From Streptomyces sp. NBC_01233 (lineage in GTDB: Bacteria; Actinomycetota; Actinomycetes; Streptomycetales; Streptomycetaceae): DNA of 64,000 bases. The position numbers and the translations under genes are program-made. Of the stretch, positions 33,242 through 42,479 are shown one piece after another; position 1 is the stretch's first letter, and every line of letters starts with the position of its first letter. The stretch is taken from the NCBI RefSeq assembly GCF_035989305.1, contig NZ_CP108514.1:434001-498000 (forward strand). The letters are read 5' to 3'. The notes under the pieces are model-generated. The model was not told where the DNA came from. It ran no database searches and saw only the letters and a program-made list of their open reading frames with translations.

Positions 33242-34293
33242 CAGGCGGCCACCTCCGCGCAGGCCATCGGGGGCCGTTGTTCGTCGCCGAGGAAGGCGAT
33301 GAGCCGGTCCTGCGGCACGGAGCCGACGACGGCGCCTTCCGCGTCGGTGACGGCGACCGCGTGCGGGACCCGGGCACTGACCGCGCAGAGGTCGGCGAGC
33401 GGGGTGTCGCCATGGACGGTCGGGCAGCCGCAGGCGTCCGCGTCCGCGTCGGGCTCGTCCATGACGGCGTCGGCCGTGAGCACCCTCGAACGGTCGACGT
33501 CCTGGATGAAGGAGGCGACGTAGTCGTCGGCGGGGCGGATGAGGATGTCCTCTGCGGTGCCCTGCTGGACGATGCGGCCGTCGCGCATGACGGCGATGCC
33601 GTCGCCGATGCGCATGGCCTCGTTGAGGTCGTGGGTGATGAAGACGATGGTCTTCTTGAAGCGCTGCTGGAGCTCCAGCAGCTGGTCCTGCATGTCACGG
33701 CGGATCAGCGGGTCCAGGGCGCTGAAGGACTCGTCCATCAGCAGGAGGTCCGCGTCGGTGGCCAGGGCCCGGGCGAGGCCGACCCGCTGCTGCATGCCGC
33801 CGGAGAGCTCGTCGGGCCAGGACTTCTCCCAGCCCTCCAGCCCGCACAGGGCCAGGGCCTCGGCGGCGCGCCGGTCGCGCTCGGCGCGGGGGACGCCCTG
33901 CACCTCCAGGCCGTAGCCGGCGTTCTCCAGGACGTTTCGGTGCGGGAAGAGTGCGAAGTGCTGGAAGACCATGGAGATCTTCGTGGACCGTACGCGGCGC
34001 AGCTCGCCCGCGCTGAGGGCGGTGAGGTCCTGGCCCCCGAAGAGGATGCGTCCCGCGGTGGGCTCCAGCAGTCCGTTCAGCATGCGCAGCAGCGTGGACT
34101 TGCCGGACCCCGACAGACCCATGACGACGAAGATCTGGCCGGGTTCGACGCTGAACGAGGCGTCGATCACTGCGGCCGTGGTGCCGTCGGCACGCAACTC
34201 GTTGCGGTCGGTGCCGCTTTCGAGTGCGCGGACCGCGTCGTCGGGTCGTCTTCCGAACACCTTGTAGACGTGCTCGGCTTGGAGCGTGGACAC
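33241..34293 (-). CDS. Betaine/proline/choline ABC importer ATPase
   Basis: A 350-residue ATPase starting at GTG 34291-34293 with GAGG upstream. Walker A is GLSGSGKSTLLRMLNGL, the signature is ELSGGMQQRVGLARAL and Walker B is DLLLMDESFSALDPLIRRDM, with HDLNEAMRIGD after it. The quaternary-amine transporter family insert precedes Walker A. The C-terminal about 75 residues resemble a partial CBS region (VLTADAVMDE ... HAVAVTDAEGAVVGSV) that in OpuA senses ionic strength. It heads the importer operon. Confidence 0.95.
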   Translation of the reverse strand: MSTLQAEHVYKVFGRRPDDAVRALESGTDRNELRADGTTAAVIDASFSVEPGQIFVVMGLSGSGKSTLLRMLNGLLEPTAGRILFGGQDLTALSAGELRRVRSTKISMVFQHFALFPHRNVLENAGYGLEVQGVPRAERDRRAAEALALCGLEGWEKSWPDELSGGMQQRVGLARALATDADLLLMDESFSALDPLIRRDMQDQLLELQQRFKKTIVFITHDLNEAMRIGDGIAVMRDGRIVQQGTAEDILIRPADDYVASFIQDVDRSRVLTADAVMDEPDADADACGCPTVHGDTPLADLCAVSARVPHAVAVTDAEGAVVGSVPQDRLIAFLGDEQRPPMACAEVAA

Positions 34294-34671
34294 ATAAACC
34301 TCACGGGTCGTACGGGGTACGGCGCGCGCCGGCGGACCGGCGGAGCCGTAGAGCGGGACGGGATCTGCCCGTGTGCGCCTCGCCTCCGGCACCAAGGCCG
34401 GAGGGCATGGTTCCGCTCCAGCAGTCCACGATGCCCCGCATTCACCAGCGCAAACACCAGCGTGATTCAGGTCACTTGCCCGGCGGGGAGCCGCGGTGCG
34501 CGGGGCCGCAGCACGAGCCGGGCGGCGACGCGCGGCCGCCGGGACGGAGTTGGGGCGGACTCCCGGCGACCGCAACGCCCGCCGGGCCCGGCGGGCCGCC
34601 GTCCGCGGCGTGTCGGAGCCCACACCGCGCGTCCGGCGGGCGGACCGGGGCCCGGCGGCCCGGGGTGTGAC
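34294..34671. other. Intergenic region upstream of the betaine importer
   Basis: About 380 bases without a credible gene. It must contain the promoter of the betaine importer operon and the 3' end region of the GntR gene. I see GC-rich short inverted repeats (for example GCCGGCGGACCGGCGG near 34330) but no clear operator, riboswitch or conserved ncRNA. Confidence 0.5.
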
Positions 34672-35469
34672 CTACGTGACTCGGAAGCCGGTGGTCGCGG
34701 GGTCCCGGCGGTCGCGGTGGAAGGTCAGGCGGTCCCACGTGGGGAAGGCCAGGTCGGTGACGGCCAGCAGCCGGCCCGAGGCGTCGTGCAGGGTGCGGCG
34801 CACCGTGAGGCCGCAGGCCGGGGAAGCGGCCGGCGGGTGGGTGGTGCGGGTCATGGTGATGGTCTCGGCGACCCGGCCGCCCGCCGCGGCGCGGTCGAGC
34901 CAGCGCCGCAGCCGGATGAGGTCGTCGTCACGGAGCGTCGCCACCCGGTTGCGGTAGCCCGCCAGCTCGGGGTCCCGCGCGACGGTGCCCGGGCTGAAGT
35001 ACGTGACGGCGTCACGGAGGGTCTCCCCGGCCGGGCCGCGTTCGCGGTGGTGATGGACCAGGGTGTGTTCCCCGCCGGCCATGCCGAGCAACCCGGCGAG
35101 CGAGGGCGGGACGGTGACGAGGGTGAGCCGGCTCCGGGTGGAGGCGGGCACGGCGGAAGCGGGTCGCACGGCCGCCGGCTCGACCGCGGGCTCACTCCCG
35201 GGCCCGGCCGCGGCGGGGACCGCCAGGACGGTGACGGCGGGTCGGGTGCCGCGGCGGCCGGTGACGACCAGGCCGTCCTCGCGCAGGTGCTGGAGGGCGG
35301 CCCGGATGGTCTGCCGGTTGACCTCGTAACGGGCGGCCAGGCTGCGCTCGGAGGGCAGTCTGCCTCCGGGGGTGCGTGCGGCGCGCTCGAGATCGCGGCG
35401 CAGTGCTGCGGCGATCCGCTGGTACTTGGGCATGACGGCCGGGCCGCCGCCCCGCGAAGGGGAGGGCAT
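34672..35469 (-). CDS. GntR-family regulator, HutC subfamily
   Basis: A 265-residue regulator starting at ATG 35467-35469. The N-terminal winged HTH reads PKYQRIAAALRRDLERAA and GRLPSERSLAARYEVNRQTI, ending in LREDGLVVTGRRGTRP. A UTRA-type ligand domain follows (ETLRDAVTYFSPGTVARDPE, RRTLHDASGRLLAVTDLAFP). HutC-type GntR proteins respond to small metabolites. It lies downstream of a siderophore synthetase gene on the same strand but with its own 126-base leader, which contains a GntR-like palindrome. The target pathway is not evident. Confidence 0.9.
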   Translation of the reverse strand: MPSPSRGGGPAVMPKYQRIAAALRRDLERAARTPGGRLPSERSLAARYEVNRQTIRAALQHLREDGLVVTGRRGTRPAVTVLAVPAAAGPGSEPAVEPAAVRPASAVPASTRSRLTLVTVPPSLAGLLGMAGGEHTLVHHHRERGPAGETLRDAVTYFSPGTVARDPELAGYRNRVATLRDDDLIRLRRWLDRAAAGGRVAETITMTRTTHPPAASPACGLTVRRTLHDASGRLLAVTDLAFPTWDRLTFHRDRRDPATTGFRVT

Positions 35470-35525
35470 GACTTCTCCTCTGACGGGTGGTCAAGGACTG
35501 CGCGGTCTGCCCAACCAACGTAGCA

Positions 35526-35539
35526 TTGGTCTATACCTT
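35526..35539. promoter_or_regulatory. GntR/HutC-type operator candidate
   Basis: TTGGTCTATACCTT contains GGT-n-TA-n-ACC symmetry and closely resembles the TGGTCTAGACCA dre consensus recognised by HutC-subfamily regulators such as DasR. It lies about 57 bases upstream of the gntR start. Autoregulation by the adjacent GntR protein is the simplest reading; binding by a distant DasR homologue is also possible. Confidence 0.5.
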
Positions 35540-35595
35540 TCGTGAGAGGGGATCCGGGAACGCGGCCCACCTTGGCCGGATCCGTACATCACCCC

Positions 35596-37182
35596 TTAGT
35601 TCCGCAGCGGGTTGGGCAGGGGCAGGTAGCGGGCGTCCGCGCCGTCCGCCCGCGTCCAGCGCAGCAGCAGGTTGGTCTTGGCCGGCAAGGTCGGGGCGGC
35701 GAGCAGCTCCGCGATCTCGGGCAGCCCGCGCGTGGCGTCGTAGCGCAGGAGCTCCTCCCGTACGGCGGGCCACAACAGCGGCGAGATGTCCGGATACCGT
35801 CCGGCCAGTGTCCCCGCGATCTCCGCCAGGTGGTTGACGACCAGGCAGTAGACCAGGCGCTGCCAGGCGTCCGCGCGCGGCAGGTCCGGCAGCAGCTTCA
35901 CGCCTTCCGCGTCCCGGAAGAGGGCCTGCACGGGCACGCCCTCCGGGTCGACAGCGACCAGGGTGTTCTGCAGGTGGGCCTCCAGCACGACGCCGTGCCG
36001 GGCGAACAGCTCCAGCACGGGCGGCACGACCTGGCGCAGGTACGCCCGCCACCAGCGGACGGGGTCGGTGGCGCCGTTCGGCGGGCTCCCGGCGTACCCC
36101 TCGGCGAGCGCGGCGGCCAGCAGCGGGGTGGCCCCGGGCAGGGTGTGGCCGTGCAGGCCGTCACGGACGAGGACGGCGAGCTCCTCGAAGGCGAAGGAGG
36201 CGGTGCGGTAGCCGCGGTCGGCCAGCCAGGCCGCGTCCGAGCCGGTGCGGCGCAGCGCGGCGAAACCGGCCTCGACGGCCGCGTCGGTGCGGCGCAGTTT
36301 CAGCAGGTCGTGCCGCCACAGCCGGCGCACGTCGTTGGTGATGCGGACGTCGAGGCTGAACTTCACGAAGAGGTCGGCCGCCGGTTCCGGTACGTACAGG
36401 GTCCGGATCGAGGCGGTGGGCCAGACGGGCCGGCGGCCCTCTCCGAGCCGCAGCAGCCGCCCGTCGGCGAGGGCCTCCCGCACCGCGGGCCGGTCGCCCA
36501 CCAGGTCGAGCTGCCAGGGGTGGGCGGGCAGGAGCCGGTAGCCGGCCGGGGCCCGCGGCCCGTCGAGGGCGTCTGCCAGGGAGTCGATCGCGCCGGAGAC
36601 GGCCGGGCCGCCCTCCTCGGCGGTCTGGTCCTCGCGCAGCCCGAGGAAGACCAGCGGGAAGCGGGCGTGGGCCTCCGGCGCGTACGGCAGCCAGCTTCCG
36701 GCCGGGGCCCCGCCTCTGGCCTTGGGGGCGGGGTGGTGGGGGTGGCCCATCACCAGGGACTGCTCGGAAAGGACGTACGGGTCCTGCGGGACCTCGGCCC
36801 CGGCCCGGGCGGCCAGCAGCGCGGCGATCGCGTCCCGGCTGTCGGTGATCTCCACCGGGAGCTCGTCGTTGGGGACGCCGGTGTACCGGCCCAGTTCGTC
36901 GGAGACGAGCTTGACCAGTTCGGCGTGGCCGAGCGGATGCCAGCCGGCGGCCGTACGCAGTTCCGGGCGCACCGGCCGGCGTCCGCCGCACACCCGGAGG
37001 AGCCGCCCGCTGCCGCGCAGCCGGTGGATTCCCACGCCCACCGCCCCGCCCGCGCCGTACTCTTCGGCGGGGCGGCCGGGCCCGGTGGGTTCGACGGGAT
37101 CGGCCGTCTCCCGCAGCAGGCAGTTCAGGAGCGGGGTGGCGGCGTACGCGTCGGCGGCGGCGTTGAGGTCCACTGATTCCAT
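35596..37182 (-). CDS. IucA/IucC-family NIS siderophore synthetase (first copy)
   Basis: A synthetase of about 528 residues that would couple a carboxylate (citrate-like) to an amine or hydroxylamine via an acyl-adenylate. Family signatures seen: MGHPHHPAPKARGG near the first third (ATP-site His/Lys region), LLPAHPWQLDLVGD, VKFSLDVRITNDVRRLWRHD, VVLEAHLQNTLVAVD and a FerC-like C-terminal helical part. I chose ATG 37180-37182, preceded by GGATGGA; ATG 37189-37191 is also possible. It is divergent from a second NIS synthetase. No hydroxylase or decarboxylase gene is nearby, so the product cannot be named. Confidence 0.9.
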   Translation of the reverse strand: MESVDLNAAADAYAATPLLNCLLRETADPVEPTGPGRPAEEYGAGGAVGVGIHRLRGSGRLLRVCGGRRPVRPELRTAAGWHPLGHAELVKLVSDELGRYTGVPNDELPVEITDSRDAIAALLAARAGAEVPQDPYVLSEQSLVMGHPHHPAPKARGGAPAGSWLPYAPEAHARFPLVFLGLREDQTAEEGGPAVSGAIDSLADALDGPRAPAGYRLLPAHPWQLDLVGDRPAVREALADGRLLRLGEGRRPVWPTASIRTLYVPEPAADLFVKFSLDVRITNDVRRLWRHDLLKLRRTDAAVEAGFAALRRTGSDAAWLADRGYRTASFAFEELAVLVRDGLHGHTLPGATPLLAAALAEGYAGSPPNGATDPVRWWRAYLRQVVPPVLELFARHGVVLEAHLQNTLVAVDPEGVPVQALFRDAEGVKLLPDLPRADAWQRLVYCLVVNHLAEIAGTLAGRYPDISPLLWPAVREELLRYDATRGLPEIAELLAAPTLPAKTNLLLRWTRADGADARYLPLPNPLRN

Positions 37183-37282
37183 TCGGTCCATCCGGTGCGC
37201 CGGGGTCCGCAAGGCGTAACCACCGGTCGTGATCGTCGGCATCCGCAATGATTACTTGATCATCCCGTGCAGCGATATTCCG

Positions 37283-38812
37283 ATGTCGGAGCCCAGCATG
37301 TACTTTCCCTCCTCCCCGGCCGAAGAGGCCGTCGCCGCCGAACTGGCCGGTGTACGGCCCTCGCTCGGGCCCGGGTACGCCGCCGCCCTGAGCGGCGCCC
37401 GGGCGGCCGTGCTGACCCGGCTGTGGCGGGCGCTGGCCTTCGAACCGCTGCCCTGGGTCGTGGGCCGGGAGCGGGGGCCGGACGGCCTGACGCTCCTGCT
37501 GGCCGGCGGCGCCCGGCTGGAGGGTCCGCTGCCCGATCCGTACGCGACCGAGCCGTACGTGAGCGAACTGCTGCTCGACGGCCGGGCCTACGGGCAGGCC
37601 GCGCCGCTGGTCACGGCACTGGGGCCGGCGCACGGGAAGGAGTTCGCCGCCGAAGTCGACGGCAGTACGGCCTCCCTCGCACTCTCCCGGGCCGGCCAGC
37701 CGCCCGCCGGGAAGGATTCCGCCCCGGGGGCCACCTGGGAGTGGGAGCAGCGGGTGGTGGACGGCCATCCGTACCATCCGAACTGCCGTTCCCGGCCGGG
37801 CTTCTCGGTGGCCGAGCAGCTGGCGTACGCGCCCGAGCACCGCCCGGTGGTGGAGCTCGGCCTCGTCGCCGTACCGGCTGAAAAGTGCCTGGTCACCGGG
37901 GACTGGCCGGAGTCGCTGCAGGACGCGGGGCGGATCCTGGTCCCGGTGCATCCGTGGCAGGCGGCGCGCGTACTGCGGCACGAGCGCGTGCGGCCGGGCT
38001 TCGCGGCGCACCCGCTGATGGCCCTGCGCACGCTGGCGCCCGCCGACGGCGGCCCTCACGTGAAGACGGCGCTGAGCGCCCGGCTGACCTCCTCCGTACG
38101 GGACATCTCCGTCTACTCCATCGAGACTGCGGCGGCCGTGTCCGCCTTCGCCCAGGGCCTGTGCGAGCGGCTCGACGGCAGGCTGCACATCACCCGCACC
38201 CTGGGCGCGGCGACCGCTCACACTCCGGACCTGGCGGCCGTGCTGCGCGAGCCGCCGGAGGTCCACGCGGACGCCGGCGCCGGTGAGCGGGTGCTCCCGG
38301 TGGCGGCCCTGGCCTCCTTCCCGCCGGCGCGCTCGGCGGCCTGGCGGGCGGACTTCGCCCGTCTCGCGCTCTCGGTCTGCCTGCGGGTGCTGGAGCTGGG
38401 GGTGGCCCTGGAGGCCCACGGCCAGAACCTCCTCGTCGTCCTCTCGGCCACTGGCGCCCCGATCCGGCTGGTCTACCGCGACCTCGCCGACATGCGGATC
38501 AGCCCGGCCCGGCTCGTCCGGCACGGCCTGCCGGTGCCACCGCTGTCCGGCAGGCTGATCACCGACGACGTGACCGTACTGCGGCGCAAGCTGTTCGGGT
38601 CCATGCTGACGGGGGCGCTCGGCGCCACAGCGGGCTCGGCCGGGGCCTTCGCCGAGGCCCTCGCCGAGGTCTCCTCGCTGCCGGCGACCGCCGACACCGA
38701 GGCCCTGCTGACCGGGCCGCTGCCCACCAAGGCGCTCACCCTGATGCGGCTGAGCCCCGGCATCCCCGGCGATCAGTGGGCGGAACTGCCCAATCCGCTG
38801 GCCGGAGGGTGA
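37283..38812 (+). CDS. IucA/IucC-family NIS siderophore synthetase (second copy)
   Basis: A 509-residue synthetase starting at ATG 37283-37285 (ATG 37298 is an alternative). Signatures: DGHPYHPNCRSRPGF (ATP-binding region), ILVPVHPWQAARVLRHE, VKTALSARLTSSVRDISVYS and ALEAHGQNLLVVLSATGAP, followed by the FhuF-like C-terminal part with LPTKALTLMRLSP. It belongs to the same superfamily as the divergent copy but is clearly not a recent duplicate. Together they could perform two successive condensations. The shared about 100-base promoter region has no recognisable iron-regulator (DmdR/IdeR) box. Confidence 0.9.
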   Translation: MSEPSMYFPSSPAEEAVAAELAGVRPSLGPGYAAALSGARAAVLTRLWRALAFEPLPWVVGRERGPDGLTLLLAGGARLEGPLPDPYATEPYVSELLLDGRAYGQAAPLVTALGPAHGKEFAAEVDGSTASLALSRAGQPPAGKDSAPGATWEWEQRVVDGHPYHPNCRSRPGFSVAEQLAYAPEHRPVVELGLVAVPAEKCLVTGDWPESLQDAGRILVPVHPWQAARVLRHERVRPGFAAHPLMALRTLAPADGGPHVKTALSARLTSSVRDISVYSIETAAAVSAFAQGLCERLDGRLHITRTLGAATAHTPDLAAVLREPPEVHADAGAGERVLPVAALASFPPARSAAWRADFARLALSVCLRVLELGVALEAHGQNLLVVLSATGAPIRLVYRDLADMRISPARLVRHGLPVPPLSGRLITDDVTVLRRKLFGSMLTGALGATAGSAGAFAEALAEVSSLPATADTEALLTGPLPTKALTLMRLSPGIPGDQWAELPNPLAGG

Positions 38813-38871
38813 GCCGGAGCACCCGAGCCGGGGGTCCCCCGGACCGATCCGGGCGGCTACTGTCCACGGGT

Positions 38872-39540
38872 ATGACGGAGACCTCGGACCTGACCTCGGT
38901 GAGGGCGTCGTACGACGCCGTCGCCGTCGACTACGCCCGGCTCGTCGGCACGGAACTGGCCAGGAAGCCACTGGACCGGGCCGTGCTGGCCGCCTTTGCC
39001 GAGTACGTGCGCGGCGACCGCGTGCGCGGCGACGGGGGCCGCGGCGGGCGGGCGGTCGCCGACCTGGGCTGCGGACCGGGCCGGGTGACGGCGCATCTGG
39101 ACGGGCTCGGCGTACGGGCCTTCGGCATCGACCTGTCCCCGGCGATGGTGGCGGTGGCCCGTCGGACGTACCCGGGGCTGCGGTTCGAGGTGGGGTCGAT
39201 GGCCGCGCTGGACATCGCCGACGGGGTGCTCGGCGGCGTCCTGGCCTGGTACTCCACCGTGCACACCCCGCCCGCGGAACTGCCCTCGGTGTTCGCGGAG
39301 TTCGCCCGGGTGCTGGCGCCGGGCGGCTACGCCCTGATCGCCTTCAAGGCGGGCGACGAGAGGATCCGGCTGGAGCACGCCTACGGGCATCCGTTCGAGC
39401 TCGACGTGTACTGGACGCCGCCCGACCTGATCGCGGGCCTGCTGGCCGGGGCCGGACTGGCCGAGGTGGCCCGTCTGGTCCGCGAACCGGACGCCTGCGA
39501 GAAGTCGCCCCAGGGCTTCCTGATGGCGCGCAAGGGGTGA
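38872..39540 (+). CDS. Class I SAM-dependent methyltransferase
   Basis: A 222-residue enzyme starting at ATG 38872-38874. The Rossmann SAM site is ADLGCGPGRVTAHLDGLG (motif I) near residue 63, followed by GIDLSPAMVAVARRTYPGL and the post-I acidic region, with VLAPGGYALIAFKAG as motif III. The substrate is unknown. It lies 59 bases downstream of the second NIS synthetase on the same strand, so co-transcription and a role in tailoring a siderophore are possible but unproven. Confidence 0.9.
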   Translation: MTETSDLTSVRASYDAVAVDYARLVGTELARKPLDRAVLAAFAEYVRGDRVRGDGGRGGRAVADLGCGPGRVTAHLDGLGVRAFGIDLSPAMVAVARRTYPGLRFEVGSMAALDIADGVLGGVLAWYSTVHTPPAELPSVFAEFARVLAPGGYALIAFKAGDERIRLEHAYGHPFELDVYWTPPDLIAGLLAGAGLAEVARLVREPDACEKSPQGFLMARKG

Positions 39541-39578
39541 CCCGGGCGCAGCCCGCCCGGCTTGCGGACGGCCCTCGC

Positions 39579-40771
39579 TCACCAGCGCAGCGGCAGCCGG
39601 GTCACGCCCCGCATCAGCCCGCCCGGAAGCCAGTCCCGCGACCCCGCGTCCGGGTCCTCGGCCAGGTCCGGGAAGCGCTCCAGCAGGGCCCGGATCGCGA
39701 TGCGGCCCTCCAGCCGGGCGAGCGGGGCACCGAGGCAGAAGTGGATGCCGTGCCCGAAGGCGAGGTGCCCGGGGCCGGGGCGCCGGATGTCGAACACGTC
39801 GGGCCCGGGCCGCGCGAAGCGCGCCGGATCCCGGTCCGCCGCGGCGAGGGCGACCAGGACGGAGGAACCGGCGGGGACGAAGGTGCCGCCGGTTCCAGGC
39901 CGGTGCGGGCGAAGCGGTACGTGGCGTGCTGGACCGGGCCGTCGTAGCGCAGCATCTCCTCCACGGCGCCGTCGATCAGAGCGTCCGGGTCGGCGCGCAG
40001 GGCGGCGAGCTGGTCGGGGTGCGCGAGCAGGGCCCGCACACCGTTGCCCACCAGGTTCACGGTGGTCTCGTGGCCCGCCACCAGCAGCAGGAAGGCCATC
40101 CCGATCAGCTCGTCCGGTGAGAGCCGGTCGCCGTCCTCGTCGCGGGTGCGGATCAGGGCGCCGAGCAGGTCCTCGCCGGGATCCTCCGCCTTGGCCCCGA
40201 CCAGTTCGGAGAGGTACGCGGTCATCTCCTCCAGTACGCGGCCGTCCGCGCCGGCGCCGTCCAGCGGGGCGACGATCTCGCTCGACCAGTAGCGGAACCG
40301 CGCGCGGTCCAGGCCGGGCACGCCGAGGAGTTCGCAGATCACGGTCATCGGCAGCGGTACGGCGAAGGACCCGATCAGGTCGGCCCGCCGGTCGGGCCGG
40401 GCCGCCATCGCGTCGAGCAGTTCGTCGGTGATCTGCTGGACGCGGGGGCGCAGGGATCCGATCCGGCGGGCGGTGAACTCCCGGGCCACCAGGCCGCGCA
40501 GCCGGGTGTGGTGGGGCGGGTCCGCGTCCAGCATGCTGGTGGCGACCGCCGGGACGGGCGCGTCCCCCAACAGCCCGGTGCCGAACCAGTTCTTCGACAG
40601 GGCCGGGTGGCTCAGCGCCTGCCGGGCCTCCTCGTGGCCGACGACCAGCCACGTCCGCTCGCCGCCCAGCACCACTTCGCGGACGGGGCCGGCGGTGCGC
40701 AGCGCGGCGTAGAAGGGGTACGGATCGGCGTTGAAGTCTTCGGTGTGCGCGCTGAGGTCGACGAGGGGCAT
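39579..40771 (-). pseudogene. Cytochrome P450, single-base frameshift
   Basis: The N-terminal 290 residues are intact from ATG 40769-40771: DADPPHHTRLRGLVAREFTA (C-helix), LIGMAFLLLVAGHETTVNLV (I-helix with the oxygen-activating Thr) and GAVEEMLRYDGPVQ (ExxR). At about 39893-39897 the frame shifts. The continuation, GGTFVPAGSSVLVALAAADR, then HLAFGHGIHFCLGAPLARLE (heme Cys loop) and the C-terminus RLPLRW, is in another frame. One missing base would restore a normal CYP of about 397 residues. It is either a young pseudogene or a sequence error. Confidence 0.85.
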
Positions 40772-40919
40772 GGGTGCAGCCTAGGGGGCCGGTACCGTCC
40801 GGACCGGTCCGTCCATACGACAAGCCGAACCGTTTCGGCCCTGAGCCGTTCGGGGGGCCGGCCGGGGTGTGTGGGCCCGCCTTCGCGGCGATCGGGGCGG
40901 GCGGTGGCAGGAAGGAGGT

Positions 40920-42467
40920 ATGAGCCTCCATCGCCGCCAAGTCCTGGGCAGCGCCGCCGCGGCGGTCCTCGCCACCGTCGGCGCGGCCGCCCGGGGCCCG
41001 GACTACGATGCGCTGGCCCGCGGGATCGACGGGCGGGTGGTGCTCCCCGGCGAGCGGGACTACGCCGAAGCCCGCCGGCTGTTCCAGCCCCGCTACGACG
41101 CCGTCGCGCCCGCCGCGGTGGCCTACCCCGCGCACGCCGCGGACGTGGCCGTCTGCCTGGACTTCGCCCGCCGCTCCGGCGCGGCCGTCGTCCCGCGCGG
41201 CGGCGGGCACGGCTACGCCGGCTGGTCCACCCGCGCCGGCGCCCTGGTCGTCGACACCGGAGCCATGGCGGGAGTGACGGTGGAGGGGGACGGTGTACGG
41301 ATCGGGGCGGGGGCCCGGCTCGGGGACGTGCACGCCGCCCTCGCCGGGCGGGGGCTGGCCGTCCCGACCGGGCTGTGCCCGTCCGTCGGCATCGCCGGGC
41401 TCACCCTCGGCGGCGGTCTGGGGCTTGCCTCGCGGGCGTACGGGACCACCGCGGACCGGCTCACGGGAGCCCGGGTGGTGACGCCCGACGGGCGCGTGCG
41501 CGAGATCGCCGCCGACCGGGATCCGCATCTCTTCTGGGCCCTGCGCGGCGGCGGGGGCGGCAACTTCGGCGTGGTCACCGAGTTCCGCTTCCGCCCGCAC
41601 GCCGCCCCCCGGGACTGCGCCTTCGCCGAACTCCACTGGCCCGGCGGCGACTCCGCGGACGTGCTGCGCGGCTGGCAGCGCTGGTTGGCAGCGCTGCCGG
41701 ACCCGTTCTGGAGCCAGGTGGAGTTCACCGTCGAATCCGGTTCCGGTTCCGGTTCCGGTACGGGTGACGGGGCCGCGGCGCCGCCGGCGGTCCGCGTGGT
41801 GAGCCTCGACGGGCGCGGGGAGCTGGAGCGGCAGCTGACCCGGCTGTCGGACCTGGTCGGCGGACCGCCGCGGGACGACTGGACCGTCGTACGCAGTCAC
41901 GCGGACACCCTGCGGGCCATGTCGGGCTGCCTGGAGCTGACCGCGGCCCAGTGCCGGCTGCCGGGCACCCTGCCCGGCCGGGGCCCGCAGGGGCGGCTCG
42001 ACCGGCACTCCTACGCCGCCCGCTCCGACTTCTGGGCGGCCGCCGGGCTGCCCGACGCGGCGATCGGCACGGTCCTGGACGCGGTGCGGCGGTACGGGTC
42101 CGAGGCCGGCGTCCCCCGGGGCGGGCTCGCGGTGGTGCAGTTCGACGGAGTCTGCAGCGGCGCGCTGAACCGGGTCCCGGTCGCCGACACCGCCTTCGCG
42201 CACCGCGACAGTTCCTTCCTCGCCCAGTACCTCGTCCACTGGCCCGATTCCACGCCGGCCGCCGAAGTGGCCCGGCACGAGGCCTGGCTCGACGGGCTCT
42301 GGCAGGACCTGCGGCCCTGGGCGAGCGGCCGCGCCTACCAGAACTACACCGACCCGAAACTCACCGGCTGGCGCGAGGCCTACTACGGCCCGAACCTCGC
42401 CCGCCTGCAGGAGGTCCGGCGTGCCTACGACCCGGACCGGCTCTTCCGTTTCCCCCAGGCCGTTTAG
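40920..42467 (+). CDS. Tat-exported BBE-type FAD-dependent oxidase
   Basis: A 515-residue oxidoreductase starting at ATG 40920-40922 behind GGAAGGAGG. The N-terminus HRRQVLGSAAAAVLATVGAA is a twin-arginine signal. The FAD_binding_4 domain contains VPRGGGHGYAGWST (probable 8-alpha-histidyl FAD link) and GLCPSVGIAGLTLGGGLGLA (probable 6-S-cysteinyl link), so the flavin is probably bicovalent. The C-terminal BBE motif region is YQNYTDPKLTGWREAYYG. Such enzymes oxidise sugars, alkaloids or antibiotic intermediates. It is divergent from the P450 gene and is closely followed by a secreted protease gene. Confidence 0.9.
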   Translation: MSLHRRQVLGSAAAAVLATVGAAARGPDYDALARGIDGRVVLPGERDYAEARRLFQPRYDAVAPAAVAYPAHAADVAVCLDFARRSGAAVVPRGGGHGYAGWSTRAGALVVDTGAMAGVTVEGDGVRIGAGARLGDVHAALAGRGLAVPTGLCPSVGIAGLTLGGGLGLASRAYGTTADRLTGARVVTPDGRVREIAADRDPHLFWALRGGGGGNFGVVTEFRFRPHAAPRDCAFAELHWPGGDSADVLRGWQRWLAALPDPFWSQVEFTVESGSGSGSGTGDGAAAPPAVRVVSLDGRGELERQLTRLSDLVGGPPRDDWTVVRSHADTLRAMSGCLELTAAQCRLPGTLPGRGPQGRLDRHSYAARSDFWAAAGLPDAAIGTVLDAVRRYGSEAGVPRGGLAVVQFDGVCSGALNRVPVADTAFAHRDSSFLAQYLVHWPDSTPAAEVARHEAWLDGLWQDLRPWASGRAYQNYTDPKLTGWREAYYGPNLARLQEVRRAYDPDRLFRFPQAV

Positions 42468-42479
42468 GGAGTGTCCGGA

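Noticed and set aside
34294..34671. Riboswitch or small RNA upstream of the betaine importer
   Set aside because: Only short GC-rich fold-backs are seen, as expected by chance at this GC content.
37183..37282. Iron-regulator (DmdR/IdeR) box between the NIS genes
   Set aside because: No sequence close to the TTAGGTTAGGCTAACCTAA-type 19-mer was found; only TGATTACTTGATCA, which does not match.
36161..38971. A 936-codon minus-strand open frame across both NIS genes
   Set aside because: A shadow of the two synthetase genes; no family signature.
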